Assembly (NCBI GenBank): GCA_016783745.1
Contig: JADHVZ010000011.1
Location: 1-49,239, forward strand
Origin: Candidatus Omnitrophota bacterium
GTDB taxonomy: Bacteria; Omnitrophota; Gorgyraeia; JAHIPI01
Reading direction: 5' to 3'
DNA: 49,239 bases
Shown: positions 1 to 8,644 of the stretch, piece by piece
How the letters are laid out: every line of letters starts with the position of its first letter
How positions within the stretch are numbered: position 1 is the stretch's first letter
The notes under the pieces: model-generated
Told to the model about the DNA's origin: nothing
Seen by the model: only the letters and a program-made list of their open reading frames with translations
The model's database searches: none
Translations under genes and position numbers: made by a program

Positions 1-362
1 AGGTAGCTGAGGCGGAAGAGACGGGTGATACTGAGCCCCTGACAATGGTGCCTACCAATCTGATCCCTCCTACTATAGGCGGATACTATAATTATTACGA
101 GGCCCTGCGCAACAGGATATACTGGGTCGCGAAGGACAGCAGCCCCAAGGACTTGCAGGGCAAGCGCGAGGACGTTAAAATCGCCTTTACGGTAGGGGAT
201 GATGGGTACCTCAAAGGCGATCCTGAAGTCTTAAACAGGGTGGATGAGGAGCTGGCAAAGGCAGCTGTGATGGCTGTGGTGAATTCGGCGCCTTTTCCGC
301 CGTTTCCGCAGATGATGGAAAAAACCTCGCAGATGTTCAAAGTCATCATCACGTATCAGTAA
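1..362 (+). CDS. TonB C-terminal domain protein, 5' truncated by window edge
   Basis: The reading frame is open from base 3 to the TAA at 360-362, so the gene begins outside the window. The visible ~119 residues look like the C-terminal periplasmic domain of a TonB-type energy transducer: a tyrosine-rich start (GGYYNYYEALRNRIYWVAK), a strand-turn-strand section, and the ending SAPFPPFPQMM with a final beta strand (MFKVIITYQ). TonB couples inner-membrane proton motive force to outer-membrane transport. An acidic stretch (VAEAEETGDTEP) before the domain fits the usual linker. An internal ATG at 45 exists but the frame continues upstream. It could instead be a TonB-like domain in another envelope protein. 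Confidence 0.65.
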   Translation, partial: VAEAEETGDTEPLTMVPTNLIPPTIGGYYNYYEALRNRIYWVAKDSSPKDLQGKREDVKIAFTVGDDGYLKGDPEVLNRVDEELAKAAVMAVVNSAPFPPFPQMMEKTSQMFKVIITYQ

Positions 363-375
363 AAAAATATTTGTT

Positions 376-517
376 GGTCCACTAGGGGACGTGTCACTAG
401 GGGACGTGTCAAAAGGGGACGTGTCAAAAGGGGACAGGTCACTGATTTTAGTGGTGTGTCCCCTTTTGACACGTCCCCTAATGGACCGTCCCCTTCTCAC
501 GCGTCCCCTATTGGACC
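376..517. repeat. Palindromic repeat array, GGGGACGTGTCA family (non-autonomous RAYT-type element)
   Basis: Four left-hand units of period 15 (GGGGACGTGTCAAAA and variants, starting near 384, 399, 414 and 429) are followed by an 8-nt centre and four right-hand units in reverse complement (GTCCCC). The termini are inverted: GGTCCACTAGGGGACG at 376 pairs with CGTCCCCTATTGGACC ending at 517, with one mismatch. The same units, in the same order of variants, flank the transposase gene at 42007-42597. It lies between the TonB-like gene and the acyl-CoA dehydrogenase promoter. Transcribed, it would form a very long hairpin that could end the upstream transcript. Confidence 0.9.
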
Positions 518-541
518 GGCCTATTTTTTTGTATTTGACAT

Positions 542-570
542 TTGACATTTGATATATGTTGTTATACAAT
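542..570 (+). promoter_or_regulatory. Sigma70-type promoter for the acyl-CoA dehydrogenase/etf operon
   Basis: TTGACA at 542-547 and TACAAT at 565-570 are separated by 17 nt. A second TTGACA copy lies at 535-540. The predicted start near 577 leaves a leader of about 58 nt before the ATG at 635. Confidence 0.6.
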
Positions 571-634
571 TAAGATTCTATTAAGAGGTAATATTATAGA
601 GACAGCGACATTAAAACAGTATAAAGGAGGAGTC

Positions 635-1792
635 ATGGATTATTTATTCACTGAAGAGCAGGTCATGATACGTGACCTCGCGCGTCAGATAGCGGAGGAG
701 AAGATACGCCCGGTAGCGGCTGAGTATGACGAAAGCGGCGAATTTCCATGGCCAATAGTGAAGATATTAGCTGAAAGCGACCTGTGCGGCATATATATCC
801 CGGAACAGTACGGCGGCACGGGCGGCGGAGTGACGGACCTGGTCATAGCGACAGAGGAATTGTCAAAGGCCTGCGGAGGCATATCACTGGCTTTCGCGGC
901 AACCGCATTAGGCACATTTCCGATCATCCTGTACGGAAGTGAAGAGCAGAAGAAGAAGTTTCTTCCGGATATCGCCGCAGGTAAGAAGCTGGCCGCTTTC
1001 GCGATCACGGAAGCTGAAGCCGGTTCAGACGCAGGAAGCATTAAGACAACCGCGAAGAAGGACGGCGATTCATATATATTGAACGGCACAAAGCAGTGGA
1101 TAACCAATGGCGGCGAGGCAGAGGTCTATACTGTAATAGCTATGACTGACAGGACAAAGGGCGCGCGCGGCGCGAGCGCTTTTATTGTGGAAAAGGGCAC
1201 GCCGGGTTTTGAGTTCGGCAAGAAAGAGGATAAGATGGGCATACGCGGCTCCGCTACACGCGAGTTGATATTCACTGACTGCAGGATTCCGAAGGAAAAC
1301 ATCTTAGCCAGAGAAGGGATGGGATTTATCGTGGCCATGAAGACATTCGATAACTCGCGTCCCGGAGTGGCCGCGCAGGCAGTAGGTATTGCGCAGGGCG
1401 CGTTTGATCTGGCGTTGAAATATTCGCACGAGAGGCATCAGTTCGGACAGCCGATCTCGAGTTTTCAGGGTATACAATTTATGCTGGCCGATATGGCCAC
1501 TCAGATAGAGGCGGCCAGAGCGCTTGTGATATCAGCCGCGAGGATGGTTGATTCCGGCGCGAAAAATATCGCGGGGGTATCCGCGATGGCAAAACTGTAC
1601 GCCAGTGATATGGCGATGAAGGTGACGGTAGACTGCGTGCAGATCTACGGCGGCTACGGCTACATGAAAGACTACCCGGTAGAAAAATACATGCGCGACG
1701 CCAAGATAACCCAGATATACGAAGGCACGAATCAGATACAGCGAAGCGTCATCGCCGCCAGCCTGATAAAGAGCCTGGTAAAGAAGAAGTAG
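635..1792 (+). CDS. Acyl-CoA dehydrogenase (short/medium-chain, butyryl-CoA type)
   Basis: FAD-dependent enzyme that forms the alpha,beta double bond of an acyl-CoA, or reduces an enoyl-CoA when coupled to a bifurcating Etf. The 385 residues are the normal family length. The N-terminal helical domain begins MDYLFTEEQ. The FAD-binding middle holds AFAITEAEAGSDAGS and QWITNGGEA. The catalytic base is Glu363 in IYEGTNQIQR, the position used by short-chain members. The ATG at 635 is chosen because AAAGGAGG lies at 623-630; an in-frame ATG at 542 falls in the promoter. etfB follows 12 nt after the stop, so electrons probably pass to this Etf. Chain-length specificity cannot be read from sequence. 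Confidence 0.93.
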   Translation: MDYLFTEEQVMIRDLARQIAEEKIRPVAAEYDESGEFPWPIVKILAESDLCGIYIPEQYGGTGGGVTDLVIATEELSKACGGISLAFAATALGTFPIILYGSEEQKKKFLPDIAAGKKLAAFAITEAEAGSDAGSIKTTAKKDGDSYILNGTKQWITNGGEAEVYTVIAMTDRTKGARGASAFIVEKGTPGFEFGKKEDKMGIRGSATRELIFTDCRIPKENILAREGMGFIVAMKTFDNSRPGVAAQAVGIAQGAFDLALKYSHERHQFGQPISSFQGIQFMLADMATQIEAARALVISAARMVDSGAKNIAGVSAMAKLYASDMAMKVTVDCVQIYGGYGYMKDYPVEKYMRDAKITQIYEGTNQIQRSVIAASLIKSLVKKK

Positions 1793-1804
1793 AGGGCGCG
1801 AGGA

Positions 1805-2584
1805 ATGAACATAGTCGTCTGCATAAAACAAGTCCCGGAGACAACGGACGTAAAGATAGATCCCAAGACAAATACGCTTATCAGGGAGGGCGTGGCATCC
1901 ATCATCAATCCTTTCGATACCTATGCCATCGAGGAAGGCGTGAGATTGAAGGAGAAATTCGGCGGCAAGGTGACGGTTCTGACCATGGGGCCGCCCCAGG
2001 CGGCGGAGGCGCTGCGGGAAGCGATCTCTGTGGGCGCTGACGAGGGCATACTGGTATCGGACAGGGCCTTCGCGGGCAGCGATACCTGGGTAACAAGCTA
2101 CACGCTGGCAAAGGCCATAGAGAAGCTGGGCAGCGTCGATATTATTCTATGCGGCAAGCAGGCATCAGACGGCGATACCGCGCAGGTAGGGCCCGGCATA
2201 TCCACTCATCTGGATATACCGCAGGTCACATATGTGAAAAAGATCGAAGAGATAAAGGACGAGACTGCAAGGGTAGAGAGGATGGTGGAGGAGGGCTTCG
2301 AGATAATAGAGGTCCCGATACCATGCCTGATGACCGTAGTCAAAGAAATAAATGAACCGCGCCTTCCGTCATTGAAGGGAAAGATGAAGGCCAGGAAGGC
2401 TGAGATCGCGACGTGGACAGTAAATGACCTCGACGTCAATAAAGCGCAGCTCGGGCTCGATGGCTCACCGACGAAAGTAGTGAAGATATTCACGCCTCCG
2501 CCGCGCAAGGGCGGCCAGATGCTTAAAGGGGAGGCGGACGAAATAGCGGGCGTGCTTGTCGATCTCCTTAAAAGCGAACTCTAA
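1805..2584 (+). CDS. etfB: Electron transfer flavoprotein beta subunit
   Basis: EtfB of 259 residues, the usual length, starting MNIVVCIKQVPET as in the family. It carries INPFDTYAIEEGVRLKEK and the ETF beta signature region near residues 150-190 (GFEIIEVPIPCLMTVVKEI). EtfB binds AMP in classical Etf or a second FAD in bifurcating Etf, and pairs with EtfA to move electrons from acyl-CoA dehydrogenase. The gene lies directly behind the dehydrogenase. Its TAA overlaps an ATG (TAATG at 2582-2586), so the following gene is probably translationally coupled. Unusually, the alpha subunit is not next: a UroD-family gene separates the two. Confidence 0.95.
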   Translation: MNIVVCIKQVPETTDVKIDPKTNTLIREGVASIINPFDTYAIEEGVRLKEKFGGKVTVLTMGPPQAAEALREAISVGADEGILVSDRAFAGSDTWVTSYTLAKAIEKLGSVDIILCGKQASDGDTAQVGPGISTHLDIPQVTYVKKIEEIKDETARVERMVEEGFEIIEVPIPCLMTVVKEINEPRLPSLKGKMKARKAEIATWTVNDLDVNKAQLGLDGSPTKVVKIFTPPPRKGGQMLKGEADEIAGVLVDLLKSEL

Positions 2585-2595
2585 TGGAGTGTGGG

Positions 2596-3519
2596 ATGAC
2601 TTCGAGGGAAAGGATAAAAAAGACGCTGGAATTTAAGACGCCCGACAGAGTGGGTATCCTGGATGATATAACCGCCGGCGCGTTTGAAAAGTGGGAAAGA
2701 GAGGGCGGTATCGCGAAGGACGCCGTCGTACAGGAATATTTTGATTTCGACGCGCGTCTTTTTGGTTTTGACCAGAGCTTTAACGCGGATGCCAAGAACA
2801 TGGCCACGCCGGAGCGGATTGAAAGGCCGTCCACGGGCGAAAGCATAAAAGCGCATTATAAAAAAGCGGAGGAGGGCGAGAGATTCCTGATCCTTTCCTG
2901 CATGGAGCCTTTCGAGCACATCGCGCGCGTCATCGGAAGAGAAAAGCTTCTTATGATGATGGCGGAAGAGGCGGGCAAAGCCGCGAATCTTTTCTTGGAC
3001 TCGGCCGAATTGACCCTTTGCACCTCCCAGATGCTCATAGATAAAGGATACAAGTTTGACAGCGCGTGGCTTTGGGGGGATCTGGGGCATAAGAGCGGGC
3101 TTATATTTTCAACCGATTATTATAACGCGTTTTTATTCGACCTGCATAAAGAATTTTGCGATTTCTTTGAAAAAAACGGGATGCCGGTCATATATCACTC
3201 AGACGGTAATGTGAGGGAGCTCATACCGCATCTCATAGAGGCCGGAGTGCGCGCCATTCAGCCGCTTGAAAGCAATATCGACATGGATGTGCGCGAGATC
3301 AAGCGGGAGTACGGCAAGGACCTTGTGCTTTTCGGCGGGATAGATGAGACGACTTTCGCGAAGGCGAAGAAGGCGGAGAAAGAGATAAAGTCGAAATTCA
3401 AATATCTGATGAAGGGCGGAGGTTATGTATATCAGGCCGACAGCCCGATCTTAGACGATATAAGCCTGGAAGATTATAAAAGAGTAATAGGCCTGGTAAA
3501 AGAATACGGAGCGTATTGA
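2596..3519 (+). CDS. Uroporphyrinogen decarboxylase (URO-D)-family protein, probable methyltransferase-like role
   Basis: The 307-residue product begins MTSRERIKKTLEFKTPDRVG, typical of URO-D-fold proteins that are not HemE (MtaA/MtbA-like cobalamin methyltransferases and relatives). The C-terminal half keeps IYHSDGNVRELIPHLIEAG and VLFGGIDE. Methyltransferases of this fold usually have Cys after the His in the metal site (HxC); here the motif is HSDGN, so zinc-thiol chemistry of the classical kind is doubtful. Start 2596 has GGAG seven bases upstream; an ATG at 2584 overlaps the etfB stop but lacks a ribosome site. It sits between etfB and etfA. The substrate is unknown, and heme biosynthesis is unlikely. 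Confidence 0.75.
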   Translation: MTSRERIKKTLEFKTPDRVGILDDITAGAFEKWEREGGIAKDAVVQEYFDFDARLFGFDQSFNADAKNMATPERIERPSTGESIKAHYKKAEEGERFLILSCMEPFEHIARVIGREKLLMMMAEEAGKAANLFLDSAELTLCTSQMLIDKGYKFDSAWLWGDLGHKSGLIFSTDYYNAFLFDLHKEFCDFFEKNGMPVIYHSDGNVRELIPHLIEAGVRAIQPLESNIDMDVREIKREYGKDLVLFGGIDETTFAKAKKAEKEIKSKFKYLMKGGGYVYQADSPILDDISLEDYKRVIGLVKEYGAY

Positions 3520-3521
3520 GC

Positions 3522-4721
3522 ATGTCAATAAGAGTCTTACTTGATAAATGTACCGGCTGCACACTTTGCGTCAGGGCATGTCCTTTCGCCGCGATCGAGA
3601 TGAAGGACAAAAAGGCGGTGATAGACCTGGATAAATGCACGCTTTGCGGCGCATGTGTAGAATCGTGCAAATTCGAGGCTATAGAGCTTGATAAACCGGC
3701 CGAAGAGGAAGTGAAAGCCGAAAAAGGTTTTACGGACGTTTGGGTGTTCTGTGAGCAGAAGAAGGGCATCATCCAGAGCATTTCGTGGGAGCTTCTCGGT
3801 GAAGGAAGAAAACTCGCGGATAAATTGAACGTAAAATTGTGCGGCGTTTTACTGGGGCATGACATAAAGGAAAAGGCGAGTCAGATTTTTGAAAGAGGGG
3901 CGGACAAGTTATATTTAGTCGATTCACCCAAGCTTGCGAATTATCAGAGTGAGCCGTTTACGAAAGCGCTTGTGAGACTGACGGAAAAATACCGCCCGGA
4001 AATAATCCTCTGCGGCGCTACCACAATGGGCCGCAGCCTTATATCCAGAGTCGCCGTAAAGGTGTACGGCGGCCTTACCGCGGATTGCACGGGCTTAGAC
4101 ATCGACCCTGAAGAGAGGCTGCTTCTTCAGACGCGGCCGGCATTCGGCGGCAACATAATGGCCACCATCAAGACGCCCGCGCACAGGCCGCAAATGGCCA
4201 CTGTCCGCCACAAGGTCATGAAGGAAGCCGATGTAGTCAGCGGTAGAACGGGTGAATTGATAGAGGAGGTCATCGATGAGCGGGAGCTGACGTCAAAAAG
4301 CAGGCTCATCGAGATCGTCGAAGAAATAGAATCAACGGTAAATCTTTCCGAGGCCGATATCATCGTATCCGGCGGAAGAGGAATGGGCGGCCCGGACAAT
4401 TTTAAGATCCTGGAAGAGCTCGCGCTTACTATGGGCGGCGCGGTCGGCGCCTCGCGCGCGGCTGTAGACACCGGGTGGATGCCGTATTCGCATCAAGTAG
4501 GGCAGACCGGCAAGACAGTTTGCCCTAAGATCTATATTGCTTGCGGGATAAGCGGCCAGATACAGCATCTGATAGGCATGCAGTCTTCCGACATAATTAT
4601 CGCGATAAATAAAGATCCCGAAGCTCCTATATTTAAGGTGGCGACTTACGGGATAGTGAATGATCTGTTCAAGATCGTTCCCGTACTGACGAAACGGTTT
4701 AAGGAGGCTTTGGGAAAGTAG
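3522..4721 (+). CDS. etfA: Electron transfer flavoprotein alpha subunit with N-terminal 2x[4Fe-4S] ferredoxin domain
   Basis: A fusion of about 399 residues. The first ~60 carry two classical cluster motifs, CTGCTLCVRACPF and CTLCGACVESCKF. They are followed by a full EtfA with the FAD site (SGGRGMGG, VGASRAAVDTGWMP, QVGQTGKTV, IACGISGQIQH, AINKDPEAPIF). Such ferredoxin-EtfA fusions are known in bifurcating systems, for example caffeyl-CoA reductase CarE and the lactate dehydrogenase Etf of acetogens. Electron bifurcation to ferredoxin is therefore plausible but not proven. ATG 3522 is preferred; a TTG at 3516 overlaps the upstream TGA and CGGAG at 3507-3511 could serve either. Confidence 0.92.
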   Translation: MSIRVLLDKCTGCTLCVRACPFAAIEMKDKKAVIDLDKCTLCGACVESCKFEAIELDKPAEEEVKAEKGFTDVWVFCEQKKGIIQSISWELLGEGRKLADKLNVKLCGVLLGHDIKEKASQIFERGADKLYLVDSPKLANYQSEPFTKALVRLTEKYRPEIILCGATTMGRSLISRVAVKVYGGLTADCTGLDIDPEERLLLQTRPAFGGNIMATIKTPAHRPQMATVRHKVMKEADVVSGRTGELIEEVIDERELTSKSRLIEIVEEIESTVNLSEADIIVSGGRGMGGPDNFKILEELALTMGGAVGASRAAVDTGWMPYSHQVGQTGKTVCPKIYIACGISGQIQHLIGMQSSDIIIAINKDPEAPIFKVATYGIVNDLFKIVPVLTKRFKEALGK

Positions 4722-4808
4722 CGCAATCTACCTTTTCTTAATCGCTAATTTATTTATCGCCGCGGTTATATTTAAAATATTTTCTCACTTTTTAGTATAT
4801 CAACCCCC

Positions 4809-4837
4809 TTGACATTTTGCGTATTATCCTGTATATT
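4809..4837 (+). promoter_or_regulatory. Sigma70-type promoter for smc
   Basis: TTGACA at 4809-4814 and TATATT at 4832-4837 have a 17-nt spacer, in the AT-rich gap after etfA. The start is predicted near 4844, giving a leader of about 50 nt with AAGGGA before the ATG at 4895. No clear terminator hairpin was found between etfA and this promoter. Confidence 0.65.
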
Positions 4838-4894
4838 TACACTATAATACAAAGGCAATAAATTTTTTTATTATATTCATAAGGGACTTGTATA

Positions 4895-7800
4895 ATGCAT
4901 TTTAAGAAACTTGAGATCGTTGGTTTTAAGTCGTTTGCGGAGAAGACCACTTTATATTTTGAACCCGGTATAACAGCGGTTGTCGGGCCTAACGGCTGCG
5001 GCAAAAGCAATATCATCGACGCTATTAAGTGGGTACTGGGGGAGCAGTCTATAAAGAGTCTCCGCGGCTCAAAGATGGAAGACGTCATATTTAACGGCAC
5101 CGAAGAAAGAGAACCGATAAATATGGCCGAAGTCTCTTTGACCCTTGTCAATAAAGACAGAACCCTTCCTATCGATTCCAATGAAGTAGTAGTATCCCGC
5201 AGATTATTCCGTTCCGGAGAAAGCGAATACCTGCTCAACAAGACTCCCGTAAGATTAAAGGATATCAACGATGTCTTTATTGGCACAGGTATGGGCGCGT
5301 CCATGTATTCCATTATTGAGCAGGGCAAGATCGGTATGATATTAAGCTCTAAACCGGAGGACAGAAGATATATTTTTGAAGAAGCCAGCGGCATCACCAA
5401 ATTTAAGGCTAAAAAGAAGGAAGCTATGAGAAAGCTTGAAGCCACTGATGCCAACCTGTTGCGGTTAAGCGATATTATCGCGGAAGTCAAGCGGCAGATA
5501 GATTCCATCACGAGGCAGGCCCGAAAAGCGGAGCGCTATAAACAGCGCTTCGACAGGCTTAAGGAGATCGAGATCCAGCTTGCTTCATTTGAATACGGCC
5601 ACCTGAAGCGGGAGATAAATGAAATAAACGAGCAGTCCGCTAAGATAAAGGATGAGACGCGCGCTTTATCATCGCAGATCGAGGAACTTCGGCTTAAACT
5701 GGACTCTGATAAGAGCGCCCTCACCGAAATCGATGAAAGATTCAGCGGCCTTCAAAACAGTAAATTTTCAAAGGAATCCCAGATAGGGCAGGGCCGCAGC
5801 AAGATCAGCGTCAATAAGGAGAGGATAGTGGAGCTCTCAGTCAGGTTAAAAGACTTGAGGGATGAGATACAGGCCCTTGAAATACGCAAAGAAAGCTCTC
5901 AAAAGCTTGTGCAGGAGATCGAGGAAAAATTCCAGGCGGTCTCTGATTCCGAAGACGCAAAGAAAGTCGTGCTAAAAGAAGAGGAGACAAAATTAGGGCG
6001 CCTTGAGTCTGATATGCGGCTAAGCGAGAAGCTGATCGAGGAGAGCAAGGAAAAGATAGTGGACTTTATGTCTGAAAGGTCAAAGTCCAGGAATGAGGTT
6101 ATCCGGCTGACCAGCGATATACAAAACCGTTCAGCCAGATTGAGAAGATTGGCGCTGGAACTGGAAAAGGTGAACGGCGAGGCCGAGGCCGTCCGGCAAA
6201 AGCTTGAGGAAAACAGGCGCGAATTTGAGCAGGTGGAAGCAAGGCTTAATAAAATCCGTCAGGAGAGCGGCCGGCTGAACCAGGAAAAAAATGGCGTATT
6301 GGCATCCCTGGAATCCGCGCAGAAGGCCCTTGAGGAGGAAAAGAACTCGCTGATCGCGCTTGAATCGAAAAAATCTTTCCTCGAGGACCTCATAGCGAGG
6401 CATGAGGGCTTTGCGGCCGGAGTCAAGGCGCTGCTTGATTCAAGGGGCGGCGGCGGACTTCAGATGGACGGCATAAAAGGCGCTTTGGGTAATATGATCA
6501 CCGTGGAAAAGGGATACGAGTACGCGGTTGAGGCGGTTCTGGGTGACCGCGTTCAGTGCGTCGTATCCCAGGACAGGCAGAGCGCGTTAAGGGCCGGCGA
6601 ATATTTGAGCGCCAATCAACATGGCAGGGCAACGTTCTTAATACTGGATGAGCTTCTGGCCGGAGGCCAGAATACGGATGAGGTACTGCCGCCCGGAGGT
6701 ATTACAGGAAGCCTGGTGAATTTTGTGAACGCTGACAGTGAGCTTAAGCAAGTTTTGACGAACATGCTTAGCGATGTTTATCTCATCGAAAATATAGAGA
6801 TGAGCGCGGATATTCTTACGATGAACGCGGCCAGGCCCATGAAGTTGGTGACTAAGAGGGGTGAGATAGCAAGTCGAGGATTTATAACCGCGGGCCAGAC
6901 CGCGAAGGGCGAAGATACGGGAATAATCGGCAGGGAGAGGCGCCTCAGAGAGACTATTGACGGCATTGAGGCTTTAAAGGTAAAAATAGACGGGTCAGAG
7001 GCGCAGAGAAATGATCAAAAAATGATTTTGCGGGAGCTGGAGGGCAAGCTGACCAGCGTCGGAGAGCTTCTAAAAGAGGAAGAGTTTGAATATCACAAAA
7101 AGGAAAGCGAGCTTGTTATCATCGAGGAGTCCAGCAAAAAGCTTGGAGAAGAAATGTCGCTCCTTAATCTGGAGAAGGACGAAGTGGATGAGGAGATCAG
7201 GGATTCTTCACAGCGCAAAGAGGCCCTTGAGGAAAGACTAAAGGAAATAGATGCGGGCGAAAGCAATACTCAGAATGTGCTTCTCAGTTCGCAGGGCCAG
7301 GTCAAGAATTTTGCTAAGGAACGCGAAGAAGTGGTAGTGCTTATAGCTGAGATAAGGACCGAGATACAGGCCCTTTCCAAGGAGCGATTAAGCCTTTCGC
7401 AGAACCTGGACCTGCAGAGGGAATCCTTCCGGACTTATTCGGTTTCGCTTGATCAGAAGACAGACGAGATAGACAACTCCATAAAAAAGAGCGAAGAGCT
7501 TGCCCAGGAGATAGAAGAGCTGGAAGCCGAATCAGTGAAGTTATCCGATGAATTGCAGGCCGTATCAGCGGAGCTTAGCGAAATAAGAGTGCGCAAAAGT
7601 GAGAGTTCGACTCTTATAAAGGATTGCGAGAGCAGGCTTGGTGAATTTTATAAGATCGTAAATGAGCGCAAAGATGCCGGACACACTTTTCAGATGAAAA
7701 ACTCAGAGACAGGTTTTAAGTTAGAGACGCTTAAAAACCGCATGAGCCAGCTTTATAAGATAGATATGGACGTTTACACCGCTCGACTTGATCCGGCCGC

Positions 7801-8524
7801 GGACTGGGATGCGGTGCGCAGGGAAATAGAGGAGCTCAATAGAAAGCTCGAAAGCATGGGCACGGTGAATCTAGTGGCCATCGAGGAGCATAAAGAGCTT
7901 GAGGACAGGTTCAATTTCCTGAGCGACCAGCGGGAAGACCTGAATAAGGCGAAAGACGACCTCCAGAAGGCCATTACCAAGATAAACAAGACCACCCGTA
8001 AGTTATTTATTGAGACCTTCGAGAAAATACAAGTGGAGTTTAAGAATTACTTCCGCTATCTATTCGGCGGCGGGCAGGCCGAGGTATTTTTGATGGATGA
8101 GCACGATGTTCTGGAGTCGGGAATAGAGATCGTGGCGAGGCCTCCGGGCAAGAAATTGCAGAATATCAGCCTGCTTTCAGGCGGGGAGAAGGCCCTTACG
8201 GCAATAGCATTGATCTTTGCCATTTTCAAAGTGAAGCCTAGCCCGTTCTGCCTGCTGGATGAGGTGGATGCGCCGCTCGATGAGAGCAATATAGTGAGAT
8301 TCAGCAAGGCCCTGATCGATTTCACAAAGAAGTCTCAATTCATCGTTATTACGCACAATAAGAGGACGATCACGCTGGCTGATGTCATGTACGGCATTAC
8401 GATGCAAAAGTCCGGTGTTTCGAAGATAGTTTCGGTAAAATTCCACGATGACGGGAAGTCAGGAGAAACGCCGCCTGAAAAGCCTCAAGAAAGCCCTTCC
8501 GAAGAACCTCAAGAAGTGAAGTAA
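4895..8524 (+). CDS. smc: Chromosome segregation protein SMC
   Basis: A full-length SMC of 1209 residues that works as an ATP-driven homodimer compacting and segregating the chromosome, normally with ScpA/ScpB (not in this window). Walker A GPNGCGKS is at residues 31-38. Long heptad-type coiled coils occupy about 170-500 and 680-1000. The hinge lies near 500-670 (DGIKGALGNMITVEKGYE). The ABC signature LLSGGEKALTAIA is near 1092 and Walker B FCLLDEVDAPLDESN near 1118. The last ~25 residues are a Pro/Glu-rich tail (TPPEKPQESPSEEPQEVK). Its TAA at 8522-8524 lies inside the left arm of the palindromic repeat. Confidence 0.98.
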   Translation: MHFKKLEIVGFKSFAEKTTLYFEPGITAVVGPNGCGKSNIIDAIKWVLGEQSIKSLRGSKMEDVIFNGTEEREPINMAEVSLTLVNKDRTLPIDSNEVVVSRRLFRSGESEYLLNKTPVRLKDINDVFIGTGMGASMYSIIEQGKIGMILSSKPEDRRYIFEEASGITKFKAKKKEAMRKLEATDANLLRLSDIIAEVKRQIDSITRQARKAERYKQRFDRLKEIEIQLASFEYGHLKREINEINEQSAKIKDETRALSSQIEELRLKLDSDKSALTEIDERFSGLQNSKFSKESQIGQGRSKISVNKERIVELSVRLKDLRDEIQALEIRKESSQKLVQEIEEKFQAVSDSEDAKKVVLKEEETKLGRLESDMRLSEKLIEESKEKIVDFMSERSKSRNEVIRLTSDIQNRSARLRRLALELEKVNGEAEAVRQKLEENRREFEQVEARLNKIRQESGRLNQEKNGVLASLESAQKALEEEKNSLIALESKKSFLEDLIARHEGFAAGVKALLDSRGGGGLQMDGIKGALGNMITVEKGYEYAVEAVLGDRVQCVVSQDRQSALRAGEYLSANQHGRATFLILDELLAGGQNTDEVLPPGGITGSLVNFVNADSELKQVLTNMLSDVYLIENIEMSADILTMNAARPMKLVTKRGEIASRGFITAGQTAKGEDTGIIGRERRLRETIDGIEALKVKIDGSEAQRNDQKMILRELEGKLTSVGELLKEEEFEYHKKESELVIIEESSKKLGEEMSLLNLEKDEVDEEIRDSSQRKEALEERLKEIDAGESNTQNVLLSSQGQVKNFAKEREEVVVLIAEIRTEIQALSKERLSLSQNLDLQRESFRTYSVSLDQKTDEIDNSIKKSEELAQEIEELEAESVKLSDELQAVSAELSEIRVRKSESSTLIKDCESRLGEFYKIVNERKDAGHTFQMKNSETGFKLETLKNRMSQLYKIDMDVYTARLDPAADWDAVRREIEELNRKLESMGTVNLVAIEEHKELEDRFNFLSDQREDLNKAKDDLQKAITKINKTTRKLFIETFEKIQVEFKNYFRYLFGGGQAEVFLMDEHDVLESGIEIVARPPGKKLQNISLLSGGEKALTAIALIFAIFKVKPSPFCLLDEVDAPLDESNIVRFSKALIDFTKKSQFIVITHNKRTITLADVMYGITMQKSGVSKIVSVKFHDDGKSGETPPEKPQESPSEEPQEVK

Positions 8525-8644
8525 AAGGGGACAGACACTTTTTTTGTAGCATAGGGACAGACACTTTTTTGAGGCTACGTACAGAGTTTCAAAAAAGTGT
8601 CTGTCCCTGACAACGCTTCAAAAAAAGTGTCTGTCCCCTTTTAC
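8521..8644. repeat. Palindromic repeat, GGGGACAGACACTTTTTT family, copy 1; possible bidirectional terminator
   Basis: The outer arms 8521-8545 and 8620-8644 are perfect 25-bp inverted repeats. The inner arms 8553-8572 and 8589-8608 are a perfect 20-bp pair around a GGCTACGTAC centre. The arms run into T tracts, so on either strand it resembles a terminator between convergent genes. The stop codons of both neighbours (TAA at 8522-8524 on +, TAA at 8641-8643 on -) are part of the arms. Confidence 0.93.

Noticed and set aside
381-517. CRISPR array
   Set aside because: Units are only 15 bp, directly adjacent with no unique spacers, and they invert in the middle. No cas genes are present. The same holds for 41871-41930 and 42599-42670.
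231-569. Minus-strand frame encoding RGRVKRG-type repeats
   Set aside because: It is a translation of the palindromic repeat array and lacks a ribosome site. The similar minus-strand frame at 42584-42862 has the same origin.
542-634. N-terminal extension of the acyl-CoA dehydrogenase
   Set aside because: The extra 31 residues overlap the promoter and are unlike the family. AAAGGAGG directly precedes the ATG at 635.
2596-3519. HemE, heme biosynthesis uroporphyrinogen decarboxylase
   Set aside because: The sequence lacks the usual HemE N-terminal active-site motifs and no other heme genes are nearby. The pattern fits the broader URO-D-fold methyltransferase-like group.
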